A stretch of DNA of 25,630 nucleotides from an uncultured Phascolarctobacterium sp. (GCA_900757795.1 CAAEPE010000017.1:1-25630); one strand, 5' to 3'; positions 1 to 8,127 are shown, counted from the first letter of the stretch. Notes: generated by a model not told the origin, from the sequence alone. A program made the numbers and translations.

Positions 1-493
1 AATCTGTAATGCAATATCGATTTTGTCTTGAGAATATATAATGATTCAGCTCCTTTCGAAGCCCGTGGGAGTCCAGGTTTTTGTCCGCACCCCCCTCTCA
101 ATTTAAAAGGAATTCCGTAAACTCGTTTATTTTGTATAGCCTTTAAAGAACGCAGCGCCGGGGTATTGCGAAAGTTTGCCGCTGCCTCTTCCGGATCCCC
201 GCCGCTTTTTACAATAAAAATTACATCGGGATTTTCCAACAAAATAGTTTCAATGCTTATGGTTCCTAAAGGGCTGCTAGGTACATACGCGCCCAGTTTA
301 GTGCAAATATCCCCTGCCAGCTTAGTATCATCATATGCTATAAGCTGCTTGCTTAATCCTTCTAAGATCATAACCTTAGGCTTAGGCAGATTATGCGACT
401 GACGGCGATAATAGCTAATAGTATCATACATTTGCTGTACTAAAGCGACGGCAACTCCGGCAATAACCACTGTTTTAACCAGCCTTTTTTCAT
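1..493 (-). pseudogene. Broken periplasmic binding protein (FecB/BtuF-like, C-terminal lobe)
   Basis: Translating the minus strand in a frame entered just after the start codon gives the C-terminal lobe of a FecB/BtuF-type substrate-binding protein: PKVMILEG, an ENPDVIFIV segment, then NTPALRSLKAIQNKRVYGIP. That resembles SDPDVIFVV and NKRVLPLPL in the intact binding lipoprotein nearby. The only ATG with a plausible ribosome site (AGGTG) is at 493, and its frame stops after 17 codons. One extra A in the A6 run at 485-490 would instead give MKKRLVKTVVIAGVAVALVQQ, a good membrane anchor or signal sequence, joined to the lobe. A G6 run near 92-97 (minus strand) is a second suspect: one more G there would give GVRT, as in the intact paralogue, ending at TGA 46-48. 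Without it the frame stays open to the window edge. The N-terminal lobe is absent. It may be a decaying duplicate, a slippage-controlled gene or a homopolymer assembly error. It lies 15 bases downstream of the CGGC gene. Confidence 0.55.
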
Positions 494-508
494 AACATCA
501 CCTAATCA

Positions 509-859
509 TCAGCAGTGCGTTCCCATAACTATTTCTATTCCATGATTTTTAAAAAAGTCTACGTACTTTTGCGCCTGTGGACAAAGCTTTAAATCATTAG
601 TACGCGTTTGGCAGCAAACACCAACATGCACCACATCCGGCTGAATGGACAAAATACGTTCAAGCTTTTCCTGCATCCCTGCTTCACTCTCAAACTCTAA
701 ATGCTCACAGCCATTACAGGACATAAAAGCTGCCAGTTGAATTTTCTCGTCACCATACCGCTTAAAATACCCCCGCTGATTATTAAAGGCGGATAAGCAT
801 GCTGCACCGGTGCAGTTTTCTTCAGAACGTAAGCATCGTAAAATAACAATTTTTTTCAT
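509..859 (-). CDS. CGGC-domain protein, putative metal-binding
   Basis: A 116-residue protein with nine cysteines (9, 16, 21, 48, 51, 82, 83, 93, 116). The order of conserved pieces matches the CGGC domain family: an N-terminal IVILRC strand, SCNGC at 47-51 (CNGC where the family usually has CGGC), VGVCCQTR near 80-86, LCPQAQ near 92-97 and a terminal GTHC. The family is thought to bind metal, but its biochemical role is not established to my knowledge. No signal peptide is seen, so it is probably cytoplasmic. The ATG at 859 overlaps the TGA of the upstream gene by one base, suggesting coupled translation; a GTG at 862 is the alternative start. Its place at the end of a TonB/ABC uptake cluster suggests a role in handling or sensing the imported metal, which is inference. 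Confidence 0.7.
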   Translation of the reverse strand: MKKIVILRCLRSEENCTGAACLSAFNNQRGYFKRYGDEKIQLAAFMSCNGCEHLEFESEAGMQEKLERILSIQPDVVHVGVCCQTRTNDLKLCPQAQKYVDFFKNHGIEIVMGTHC

Positions 860-2022
860 CACTCATGTCTACCAAATTCTTGAGAAATTTTATTTTTAAC
901 ATCCTGACATTCATCCTTAGTTAAGCCAATAGCTAAAGCTACGTCATCCCACTTATTTTTAGGCGTTTTCATCAAGATAACCTCTTTAGGATTACGTTTA
1001 CTTTGCAAAGCCAAAAGATACGCGCTATTAACATAGTGCATAGGGAATCCTTGCTTCATGTACTCCTTAGTAAAAGTGACAGGTATATCCATTCGTTCCT
1101 TTAAACGACGTGCTTGATATTCCACACAGCGCTCAAAATAAACCTGAGGCGTTAACCCAAGCAAATGTTTGATACGTTCCCAAGAATATTGTCCCCGCAT
1201 TTCCATAATCTTTGCTAAAGAAACTTTACCAAAATATGCATGCAGGCAAACATCTTCTAAAGCACTGAAACCTAACTCATCATAAAGCGGCGCTAATTCT
1301 TCTTCAGAAAAGAGATAATCTTTATGTAAAATTATCAGCGCGCGCTCTTTAGTCATATTGCGTACATGTAAGCCGGCAAATCCTGCTCCAAATCGTTGTC
1401 CTCTATTTCTGCGCCAACCAGTCTTAGGCTGCTGCTCTAATCCAAGCTCTTGCTCGACCTGTTCCCAATCTTTTACAGCAGTATGCAGAGTCAAAACTTC
1501 CTCCATATTTTTATTTATTTTTTTGGCAATTTGCATAGCCTTAAAGATATCATTTAAAGGATATCCTTGCTGCAAATATTCTTGCACCATTTCCTTGCTT
1601 ACAATTCCGTCAAAATCTAATTTAGCTAACTGATACTGCGTATTGCGCTTAGCAAATTCGTCGGCGTTTAATCCCAATTGCACGCGCACGCGTCCCCAAG
1701 GCGCTTTTTCGTGCAGAACAAGCACTTTGCTTACATCAACTTTAGCCAAAGCAGCATATAGATATGCATAATTTAGCTCGTCAAAATTATGTCCGTTTTG
1801 TAAAAGCTGTAATGCTTCCTGCTTATCCGCACCATATTGCTGCTGCAATTTAGCAGCTGCGTCCTCGTTTGTCAGCTGCGGACGCCGCATTCGCGGCGGC
1901 ATCTTTTTTATTTCTTGCTTAACATTTTGTTCCGGCGCTGTTAACGGTGCAACGTTTGCAGAGCACATATTTTGTGAAAACAGGCAAACTGCCAATAAGG
2001 ACAATAGCACTGTCTTTTTCAT
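859..2022 (-). CDS. Exported protein with four W-x2-V-x4-LGL repeats, unknown function
   Basis: 387 residues starting with a signal peptide (basic MKK, hydrophobic VLLSLLAVCLF, probable cleavage near SANVA at 21-25). A basic, Pro-rich linker follows (about 35-50), then four related, mostly helical units. Each ends in a Trp followed by a Leu-Gly-Leu-like motif: W109 GRVRVQLGL, W186 EQVEQELGL, W281 ERIKHLLGL and W358 DDVALAIGL. The Trp spacing is 77, 95 and 77 residues. The units also share a QQGYPLND/KQGFPMHY-type turn and a VLxLH-like segment ahead of the Trp. An Arg- and Gly-rich linker (about 201-218) separates units 2 and 3. I recognise no named family. The ATG at 2022 has a good AAAGGAG site, 16 bases past the stop of the ATPase gene, so it is probably co-transcribed with the importer. 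A periplasmic scaffold or accessory role is a guess. Confidence 0.75.
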   Translation of the reverse strand: MKKTVLLSLLAVCLFSQNMCSANVAPLTAPEQNVKQEIKKMPPRMRRPQLTNEDAAAKLQQQYGADKQEALQLLQNGHNFDELNYAYLYAALAKVDVSKVLVLHEKAPWGRVRVQLGLNADEFAKRNTQYQLAKLDFDGIVSKEMVQEYLQQGYPLNDIFKAMQIAKKINKNMEEVLTLHTAVKDWEQVEQELGLEQQPKTGWRRNRGQRFGAGFAGLHVRNMTKERALIILHKDYLFSEEELAPLYDELGFSALEDVCLHAYFGKVSLAKIMEMRGQYSWERIKHLLGLTPQVYFERCVEYQARRLKERMDIPVTFTKEYMKQGFPMHYVNSAYLLALQSKRNPKEVILMKTPKNKWDDVALAIGLTKDECQDVKNKISQEFGRHE

Positions 2023-2038
2023 AAATAGACTCCTTTCT

Positions 2039-2818
2039 TTACTCCTTCTGCCAATGCTTAGGCAGATAAATAATATTCATTCTGCCGGTTATTTTATCCA
2101 CATTTATTTTGCTGCGAACCTCGTACATATTATAAATAAATTCTTCTGTTAAAAGCTCTTTAGGCGTACCAACTCCAACTACTCGCCCGTCTTTAATAGC
2201 CACCAGTCGGTCACAGTACATAGCCGCAATGTTTAAATCATGCACTGCCGCCACAACTGTAGCGTTTAAGCTTTTTACAATATCCATAATTTCCAGCTGA
2301 TATTTAATATCCAAATGATTTGTCGGTTCATCCAATACCAAACATTCTGTTTGCTGAGTCAATGCCCGCGCCAAAATTACGCGCTGCTGCTCGCCGCCGC
2401 TAAGAGTGGAAAAGCTGCGTTTTTCAAATTTTTCCATACCTACGCGCGCTAAAGCCTCACGCGCAATCCGAAAATCTTCCAAATTATCACGCTCTAAGAT
2501 TTTCTTATGGGGCGAACGTCCCATAAGCACCACGTCCAGCACGGAAAAATCAAAGCTGTAAAAATTATGCTGCGCCACTACCGCCAGCTGCAAGGCTGAT
2601 TCACGATAAGATAGTTCATCCAAATCGCGTCCGTTAAACTTTATAGAGCCTGCCGTCGGCTTTTGAATGCGGTACACGCATTTCAAAAACGTACTTTTAC
2701 CGCTGCCGTTAGGACCAATAATGCCTACAAATTCTTTATTATGTAACGAAAAATCTATACCTTTGAGAATTTCTTTTTGCCCGAAAGCCATTTTTACGGC
2801 CTGTGCTAATATTTCCAT
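2039..2818 (-). CDS. ABC transporter ATP-binding protein, FecE/BtuD/FhuC type
   Basis: 259 residues forming the cytoplasmic ATPase of a metal-chelate or cobalamin importer. Walker A is GPNGSGKST (about 36-44), the Q-loop VAQH follows, the ABC signature is LSGGEQQR, Walker B is CLVLDEP with a D-loop NHLD, and the switch His lies in AAVHDLN. The sequence after the ABC core (VRSKINVDKITGRMNIIYLP) fits the FecE/FhuC/HmuV group, which often carries a C-terminal extension. I place the start at ATG 2818 because GGAGGG lies about 7 bases upstream and this ATG follows the permease stop after one base. A longer frame opening at 2881 runs through the permease gene and has no ribosome site. Substrate is not determinable here. 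Confidence 0.93.
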   Translation of the reverse strand: MEILAQAVKMAFGQKEILKGIDFSLHNKEFVGIIGPNGSGKSTFLKCVYRIQKPTAGSIKFNGRDLDELSYRESALQLAVVAQHNFYSFDFSVLDVVLMGRSPHKKILERDNLEDFRIAREALARVGMEKFEKRSFSTLSGGEQQRVILARALTQQTECLVLDEPTNHLDIKYQLEIMDIVKSLNATVVAAVHDLNIAAMYCDRLVAIKDGRVVGVGTPKELLTEEFIYNMYEVRSKINVDKITGRMNIIYLPKHWQKE

Positions 2819-2819
2819 G

Positions 2820-3875
2820 TTAGTTCCCTCCAAAGCCGTAGGTTCTTTTAACCATGAGATAAACAAAGCAAGGTGCGCCAATAAGCGAGATTAAAATGCC
2901 AATAGGCAATTCAGTCCTAGGAATAATTACTCGGCAAAGTCCGTCAGCCACAACCAAAAATACTGCGCCGGTTAAGGCAGCGACAGGAATCAATTTTTTA
3001 TGATCAGTACCAACGAGCATACGGACAACGTGAGGCACAACAAGACCGACAAAACCAACCATACCTGCCATATAAACCACAAAGCCAACAATCAAGGCAC
3101 TGACTAATAAATAAACTTGACGGTAAATATGTAAATCAGTTCCCAAAGTCAGCGCCGATTCGTCGCCTAAAAGCATTAAATTCAAAACACGGCTTTGACT
3201 CCAAAAAAACAAAACCGAAAGCAAAACAATAGGCGAAATCACAATTAAAGTTTCCCATTTAGCTCCAGCAAAGGAACCCATCATCCAATAGGCAATGGTC
3301 TGCATTCCTTCTTTATTGTTAGCAAAATAAACGATAAAGCTGGAAAAAGCGCCGCATACCGCGCTTAAAGCCATGCCTGCCAATAAAAGCTTAACGGAAT
3401 TAGAACGTCCGCCTAAATTAGAAATAAACAAAACACCCAGTGAAATTGCAAAGGCACCTATAAATGCGGCAATACCCACAAAATTTTCGCCTAATGCAAC
3501 ACCAACCCCCAAAAGAATTGCCGCCGTCGCGCCCAAAGACGCGCCGGAGGAAATTCCCAAAATATATGGATCTGCCAAGGGATTTTTTACTACAGCCTGC
3601 ATAATTACACCGCAAACTGATAAGCCCATGCCCACAAAAACAGCCAAAACCAGCCGCGGCAAACGCAAAAGCCAAATAATGTCGTGTACGGGGCCATGCT
3701 CCGGTGATTCAATAGGCAGACTGCCAAAAATCTGTTCCATAACCGTAGTATAAATTTTATCCGGCGGCAGATTAACAGTGCCAATAGATAAAGCCCAGAA
3801 CAAAGCTATTATCAGCCCCACCAACAACAGCATACATAGAAAAATATATCCCTGACGTTTTAAAAAATTAACCAT
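2820..3875 (-). CDS. FecCD/BtuC-family ABC transporter permease
   Basis: 351 residues, very hydrophobic, with the size and pattern of the FecCD family (about ten membrane segments, working as a dimer). Diagnostic pieces are LRLPRLVLAVFVGMGLSVCG near the start, the NPLADPYILGISSGASLGA motif, and the late GLVVPHVVRMLVGTDH segment that couples to the ATPase, followed by PRTELPIGILISLIGAPCF. It would move an iron-chelate, heme or cobalamin across the inner membrane. The ATG at 3875 is preferred because AAGGAG lies about 8 bases upstream; a GTG at 3881, overlapping the lipoprotein stop, is too close to that site. It sits between the binding lipoprotein and the ATPase with almost no spacing, a tight three-gene importer unit. 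Confidence 0.93.
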   Translation of the reverse strand: MVNFLKRQGYIFLCMLLLVGLIIALFWALSIGTVNLPPDKIYTTVMEQIFGSLPIESPEHGPVHDIIWLLRLPRLVLAVFVGMGLSVCGVIMQAVVKNPLADPYILGISSGASLGATAAILLGVGVALGENFVGIAAFIGAFAISLGVLFISNLGGRSNSVKLLLAGMALSAVCGAFSSFIVYFANNKEGMQTIAYWMMGSFAGAKWETLIVISPIVLLSVLFFWSQSRVLNLMLLGDESALTLGTDLHIYRQVYLLVSALIVGFVVYMAGMVGFVGLVVPHVVRMLVGTDHKKLIPVAALTGAVFLVVADGLCRVIIPRTELPIGILISLIGAPCFVYLMVKRTYGFGGN

Positions 3876-3880
3876 TTTCA

Positions 3881-4924
3881 CTACTCCTTATATAAATCCG
3901 GATATAAACCACGGGAAATTATTTTTATACCGTCGTAAGTACGCACGCCTGAACTGTATATCGCATATAACGGCAGCGGCAGCACGCGCTTATTTGTTAC
4001 GCAGCGCAGATTTTTAAACGCTTTATGCTGTGTTACACGCTCTACCATATCCTGCTCATGTCCGTAATAAGATTCGATAACAACAACAAAAATAACGTCC
4101 GGATCGCTTTCTACAATCTGCTCAATGCTGATGTTATGCTGTTCCTTTCCCAGTAATTTTCCGTGCAGAGCGTTTACAATATTACCTGCCAAGGTTTTTT
4201 CGTTGTAAACAGTAACGTTTTTGCCCATAAATTCAATAACCAAAGCACGGGGTTTTTTAGGAATATTTGCTGTCTGTGACGTTGCATAAGCAATTTCTTT
4301 GCGCATAGCGTTAACAATTTCTTCAGCGCGCTGCTGCTTATCAAAAATTTTACCCAAATTCAAAATATCATTATATTCGTTTTGCAAGGTTTTTTCGCGT
4401 TTAGCTGCAACGGAATTAGACGCAATAAAAGAATTAACGCCACGCTTATGCCAAAAATCTGTAGAACGCAGCACTTTGGGACTAAAGGTAGAGTACCAGC
4501 CTACAATTAAATCAGGCTGCAGCATCATGGTAGTATCCAAATCTAAAAGCTGCAATCCGGTGTAGGGTATTTTGCTGTACTGTTCTTGATATTCCTTGCG
4601 GAAATATTTTTTATCAGGCACACCGTTACCAGCGATAATTCGGTCGCCTACGCCGAGTGCCAGCAGCGTTTCTATAGAATTTTGCCACACAGCAACTACA
4701 CGGGCAGGAGGCTTGGTATATGTCATCTTCTCGATTTCTCCACGAGAATTTATATTTTCTATACTTAAAGGATAATGAGTTTTATCATAGGTATACGCAG
4801 CCGACTGCGTAAAATTTTTTAGCGCTACTTGATTTTCCTGCACCGGCAAACTAAAAATATTTTTTACACAGCCCTCAAGCAAAACGCCAAAAATTGCCAG
4901 TATAATAAAGACTAATTTACGCAT
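3881..4924 (-). CDS. Periplasmic binding lipoprotein of a metal-chelate/cobalamin importer
   Basis: 347 residues. The N-terminus is a lipoprotein signal with lipobox LLEGC and lipidation expected at Cys19. The rest is a Periplasmic_binding_2 (FecB/BtuF) fold: lobe 1 with PPARVVAVWQNSIETLLALGVGDRI (about 72-96), a connecting helix near 190-215, and lobe 2 with KPRALVIEFMG, ESDPDVIFVV and the C-terminal SGVRTYDGIKIISRGLYP. It would capture substrate delivered by the TonB receptor and pass it to the permease, whose gene follows within a few bases. The long stretch between the lipidated Cys and lobe 1 (about 50 residues) fits a tethered protein. The paralogous lobe at 1-493 suggests a former or second binding protein for the same importer. 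Confidence 0.92.
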   Translation of the reverse strand: MRKLVFIILAIFGVLLEGCVKNIFSLPVQENQVALKNFTQSAAYTYDKTHYPLSIENINSRGEIEKMTYTKPPARVVAVWQNSIETLLALGVGDRIIAGNGVPDKKYFRKEYQEQYSKIPYTGLQLLDLDTTMMLQPDLIVGWYSTFSPKVLRSTDFWHKRGVNSFIASNSVAAKREKTLQNEYNDILNLGKIFDKQQRAEEIVNAMRKEIAYATSQTANIPKKPRALVIEFMGKNVTVYNEKTLAGNIVNALHGKLLGKEQHNISIEQIVESDPDVIFVVVIESYYGHEQDMVERVTQHKAFKNLRCVTNKRVLPLPLYAIYSSGVRTYDGIKIISRGLYPDLYKE

Positions 4925-4949
4925 ATTTTACCTCAATACTGAAAATGGT

Positions 4950-4987
4950 AGTAAAGCACCGCCGCCCAAAGGCAGCAGTGCTTTACT
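4950..4987 (-). other. Strong hairpin between receptor and importer genes
   Basis: AGTAAAGCAC (4950-4959) and GTGCTTTACT (4978-4987) form a perfect 10-bp stem around an 18-base G/C-rich loop that can pair further. It lies between the TonB receptor stop and the lipoprotein start. No T-run follows on either strand, so it is not a standard Rho-independent terminator. A role in mRNA processing or stability, setting different levels of receptor and ABC proteins, is likely but inferred. Confidence 0.6.
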
Positions 4988-5037
4988 AAAATGATAGAAT
5001 GGAGAATGATGTAAAGAGAGTTTAGTAAAAATTTTAA

Positions 5038-7449
5038 TTAGAAGGTATATTTCATACCAACCATCCAGCACCGACCCGGCATTGCAGAACTGCCAACACC
5101 GTTCCAAGAGTTGTAAGATGTTTCGTAAGCCTCATTAGTTAAGTTACTTACAAGCACATATGCGGTTAAATCTTTGTTAATTTCATAGTTTAGGTTCCAA
5201 TCCAAAACTAAGAAGCGGTTGCTAGTAAATGCATAATCGCTGCATCCAGTATACCAGTTAGTCAAAAGGCCGGTATACAATTTACCGTTTTCATAAGAAA
5301 GATTTAAAGAATAATGATTTTGAGGACGTAAGCTATTAATAGCGACATTAATATCACTGGAATTATTGTATTGCCAACTTGGATCAAGGATCCAACCAGA
5401 TTTTGCTTTCCATTCATCTTTCATATGAGAATAAGAAGCACTTAAGGTGAAATGTTCATCAAACTGATGGTCTAAAGTAATATTAAAAGATTGCTTATCT
5501 TCTTTGGCATTTACGGCTGTCTTTGTAATATCACCAGTTGTATTGTCAAAAATAGGTAATGTTGCAATAGCATTGCTCATACGTGTCCAATCATAATGTA
5601 CTGCTACACTCGTTTTATCACTTAAATCTTTGCGAACACCTAAAGTCCAAGCATCGCCTTTCTCATCCTCAAGAGGAGTTTTGAATACACCGTCAACTTG
5701 ATTGTAATCTCCCTCTCTCAAAGGACGAAATACTTTAGTCCAGCCAAAATACATACTGCTAGTGTCGTCAAACATATACTGAGTATTGATAACAGGAGTA
5801 ATTAAATGAGTATCCCCTTTACCCTGAATAGTACCTTTTGCATCAGTTTTATCAAAAGAACTATATTTAGCATAACGAATGGCAGGAGTAATATCCCATT
5901 TGTCACTGATATGGATTTTGTCTTGGACATATCCTAAAACCGATTTTCTTTCTACACGTGATTGCGTAATAGAACCATCTGTATTAATTCTCTTTGAATA
6001 ATTTTTTGACTTATCATAGGTTACGCTGGCAATAATATCGTTAACACCTACAGATTTTGCATATTGTAATTGTACACCACGATTTTTTTCTTCACGCCAA
6101 CTAGTAGGCTCTTGTGCTGCACCACCTGTTTTTTCCAGCCACTCTTTAACTTTGCTTTGATCACCATCGGGAAATGGAGCTAGATTTTCGCTAATCCATT
6201 TAGACAGCTGTTCGTTAGTGGCTCCATCAGGAAAAGCTGCTTTATACGCATCGCCTGCACCTTTGCCATTAATATACCATTGATATTTATCTCTATGAGC
6301 ATAGCGGTGGTTTTGGTCATAAAGGCGGATAAAGCTTTCCATTCCGTTATCTTTGTCAAAAATGTATTGAATATCCCAGTCATTATTTTTAAAACGACTA
6401 AAAGAACCGTACACCTTGCCATCTAAAGCATAAAGATTATGATATCCTGGATTTTTAGCATCGCCGCTCAAAGTTCCGCCTACAAGTTTATTATTTGCAT
6501 CAAGTTGCCCCACTGCCGCCTTAAAAATAATATCGTTCCAATCTTTTTCATTCCAATATTTAAGATTAGGTACGGCGATAGGATAACCATCTTTGCCTTG
6601 TTTAAAGTTATACCAAACCTTTAAGCTTTGTTTGTCGTTAAAATCCTTATCCAAGCGGAAGTTTACACCGTCTTCTTTCCATTTAGAGCCGCCTAAAGTG
6701 CCGGTTCCGCCAACAATACCATCTTTATATTTAGTATCGCCGGACATATCACGGTTAGCAGATAAGAAATAGTGCCAAGAATTATCATTGCCTGCACTGC
6801 CAGAATAACTCAAAGCATATTTATGCTTATGCCAAGAACCAGTAGACAAATCAATAGAGCCGACGTTCTTAGCGCCGCCCTTACGGGTAATAATATTAAT
6901 TACACCGCCCAAAGCATCAGACCCGTAAACAGAAGCACCTGGCCCTTTGATTACTTCAATTTTATCTACATTTTCCATATTGGTTACTTGGTCAAGATTT
7001 ACACCTGTAGATTTAGTACCAGTAGTAGAACTACTTCCTGTTCTTGTGCTGGCAGCATTGTCTACGCGACGACCATCAACCAAAATAATTACGCGAGTAT
7101 CTCCGTTTATAGAAACACCATTATTGTAAAACTGGTAACCATATTCGCCGCCGCGATAACCAGGGTTTTGGAAAGTAACGCCGGGAATACGTTTAATAGC
7201 TTCGGTCAAATCGGTATAATGGCGTTTTTCAATTTCTTCGCGGGTAATTACCTTTACGTCGCCGCCTGTACGATAGTAGGATTGCTCGGTAATGGTATCA
7301 CCAAATTTATTTTTTGCTGCATCAGCTTCTACTACAATGGTATCAAGCGTATAATCGTTTAAGTTTTCGTCAAAAGTTGCGCTTGCGTTAGCACACAAAC
7401 CCAAAACCATCATCATAGCAGCAGCTGCTGCATAACGCTTTTTAGTCAT
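5038..7449 (-). CDS. TonB-dependent outer-membrane receptor
   Basis: About 803 residues from the ATG at 7449, chosen because it begins a classic signal peptide (MTKKRYAAAAAMMMVLGLCANASA) with a weak GAAAGAAG site upstream. ATG 7470 or GTG 7494 are possible earlier starts. Mature protein: a TonB-box-like segment (TLDTIVVEA); a plug domain with DVKVITREEIEKRHYTDL, AIKRIPGV, VIILVDGRRVD and the very conserved VDKIEVIKGPGASVYGSDALGG-type end (positions about 155-185); then a 22-strand-type barrel ending in KYTF, the terminal Phe needed for outer-membrane insertion. It would import a scarce chelate using TonB energy. No tonB, exbB or exbD gene is in this window. The plug has a Ser/Thr/Gly-rich insert (STRTGSSSTTGTKSTG) just after the VDGRRVD strand. 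A TonB receptor in a PolC-bearing genome is the main evidence for a Negativicute. Confidence 0.95.
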   Translation of the reverse strand: MTKKRYAAAAAMMMVLGLCANASATFDENLNDYTLDTIVVEADAAKNKFGDTITEQSYYRTGGDVKVITREEIEKRHYTDLTEAIKRIPGVTFQNPGYRGGEYGYQFYNNGVSINGDTRVIILVDGRRVDNAASTRTGSSSTTGTKSTGVNLDQVTNMENVDKIEVIKGPGASVYGSDALGGVINIITRKGGAKNVGSIDLSTGSWHKHKYALSYSGSAGNDNSWHYFLSANRDMSGDTKYKDGIVGGTGTLGGSKWKEDGVNFRLDKDFNDKQSLKVWYNFKQGKDGYPIAVPNLKYWNEKDWNDIIFKAAVGQLDANNKLVGGTLSGDAKNPGYHNLYALDGKVYGSFSRFKNNDWDIQYIFDKDNGMESFIRLYDQNHRYAHRDKYQWYINGKGAGDAYKAAFPDGATNEQLSKWISENLAPFPDGDQSKVKEWLEKTGGAAQEPTSWREEKNRGVQLQYAKSVGVNDIIASVTYDKSKNYSKRINTDGSITQSRVERKSVLGYVQDKIHISDKWDITPAIRYAKYSSFDKTDAKGTIQGKGDTHLITPVINTQYMFDDTSSMYFGWTKVFRPLREGDYNQVDGVFKTPLEDEKGDAWTLGVRKDLSDKTSVAVHYDWTRMSNAIATLPIFDNTTGDITKTAVNAKEDKQSFNITLDHQFDEHFTLSASYSHMKDEWKAKSGWILDPSWQYNNSSDINVAINSLRPQNHYSLNLSYENGKLYTGLLTNWYTGCSDYAFTSNRFLVLDWNLNYEINKDLTAYVLVSNLTNEAYETSYNSWNGVGSSAMPGRCWMVGMKYTF

Positions 7450-7520
7450 TTTAAACACATCTTCTTTCATAGTTAAAATTGCAAACTGTCTCACAACAGA
7501 TCTTTATTTAAAAAAGCCTT

Positions 7521-7922
7521 TTAAAAACGTGCGCCGTTAATATACGAAAATGTGTATTCCTGCGCCGTAACCCAATTATTGACTGCATGGGTAAATTTAC
7601 CAAAATTAAAATTTAATTTACGTGAACCGCGTGCAGGTATTTTACATAACGGCAGCTTAACCGGTCTGCCTGTAAACTGCTTTTGCTCACCATTTTCATC
7701 GGTATAGGTTACGCGTATCACAAAATCGTTTAATTTGGTAATAGTTAAATCACTGCGCTTATTGACAAAAGTACCACTAACACATAAATCGCCGCCGGAT
7801 ACCCAAACCTTTGAAGTATTCCAATCCAAAATCATTTTATCGCTGGATACTTCCGCTGCAGACGCAAAAGTAGGGCACACAAGTACCAGTAAAAGCGTCA
7901 GTATGAAGTAAATTTTTTTCAT
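7521..7922 (-). CDS. Small exported beta-rich protein, unknown function
   Basis: 133 residues with a clear signal peptide (MKKIYFILTLLLVLVCPTFASA, cleaved near residue 22). The mature part of about 110 residues looks like a beta sandwich: alternating short strands (KVWVSGGDLCVSGTFVNK, FVIRVTYTDENGEQKQFTG, RKLNFNFGKFTHAV) with two Cys that could form a disulfide. I recognise no named family. A strong AAGGAGGAG site precedes the ATG. It is the first gene behind the leader and promoter, with the receptor start 71 bases past its stop, so it is likely the first gene of the uptake operon. A periplasmic or surface accessory role is inference. Confidence 0.75.
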   Translation of the reverse strand: MKKIYFILTLLLVLVCPTFASAAEVSSDKMILDWNTSKVWVSGGDLCVSGTFVNKRSDLTITKLNDFVIRVTYTDENGEQKQFTGRPVKLPLCKIPARGSRKLNFNFGKFTHAVNNWVTAQEYTFSYINGARF

Positions 7923-8127
7923 AGCTCCTCCTTTCTCTCAAAAATATGTGAGAGTGTAATAGTAAGTTTAAATATTTATTTTCAAGTGCCAAACCTAGCT
8001 TGCCATGTTCCGCTGATTTGACGCCTAAAAAATCATTTAAGACTCTGATATTCCTAAAAAATGGTATTATAGGCACACGGAAAAGTCCTTTTATCAATAT
8101 TAGACATTCTTCAATCTAGTAATTATT
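7923..8127 (-). promoter_or_regulatory. Long 5' leader (about 200 nt) of the uptake operon
   Basis: From the predicted minus-strand start near 8120 to the ATG at 7922 there are about 200 untranslated bases. An inverted repeat (CTCTCA 7935-7940 with TGAGAG 7949-7954) sits right at the ribosome site and could hide it. A second TATAAT-like box lies near 8063-8068. I looked for a cobalamin riboswitch and a Fur box and saw no convincing match. An unlisted leader RNA or a second promoter are both possible. Confidence 0.4.

Noticed and set aside
50..97. tRNA-like 3' end (TTTCGAAGC...GTCCGCACC) at the left edge
   Set aside because: No matching acceptor arm GGTGCGGAC or anticodon arm lies in the preceding plus-strand bases, and the minus strand here continues or ends a binding-protein gene.
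6772..7362. Open frame of 196 codons antisense to the TonB receptor
   Set aside because: It is a shadow of the receptor plug region, with no ribosome site and a low-complexity translation.
5038..7449. Naming the receptor BtuB, FepA or a heme receptor
   Set aside because: The plug and barrel motifs are general, and no substrate-specific neighbour (heme oxygenase, cobalamin or siderophore gene) is present.
7923..8127. Cobalamin riboswitch or Fur box in the uptake leader
   Set aside because: No B12-box-like core and no GATAATGATAATCATTATC-like stretch with a convincing match; left as an unassigned leader.
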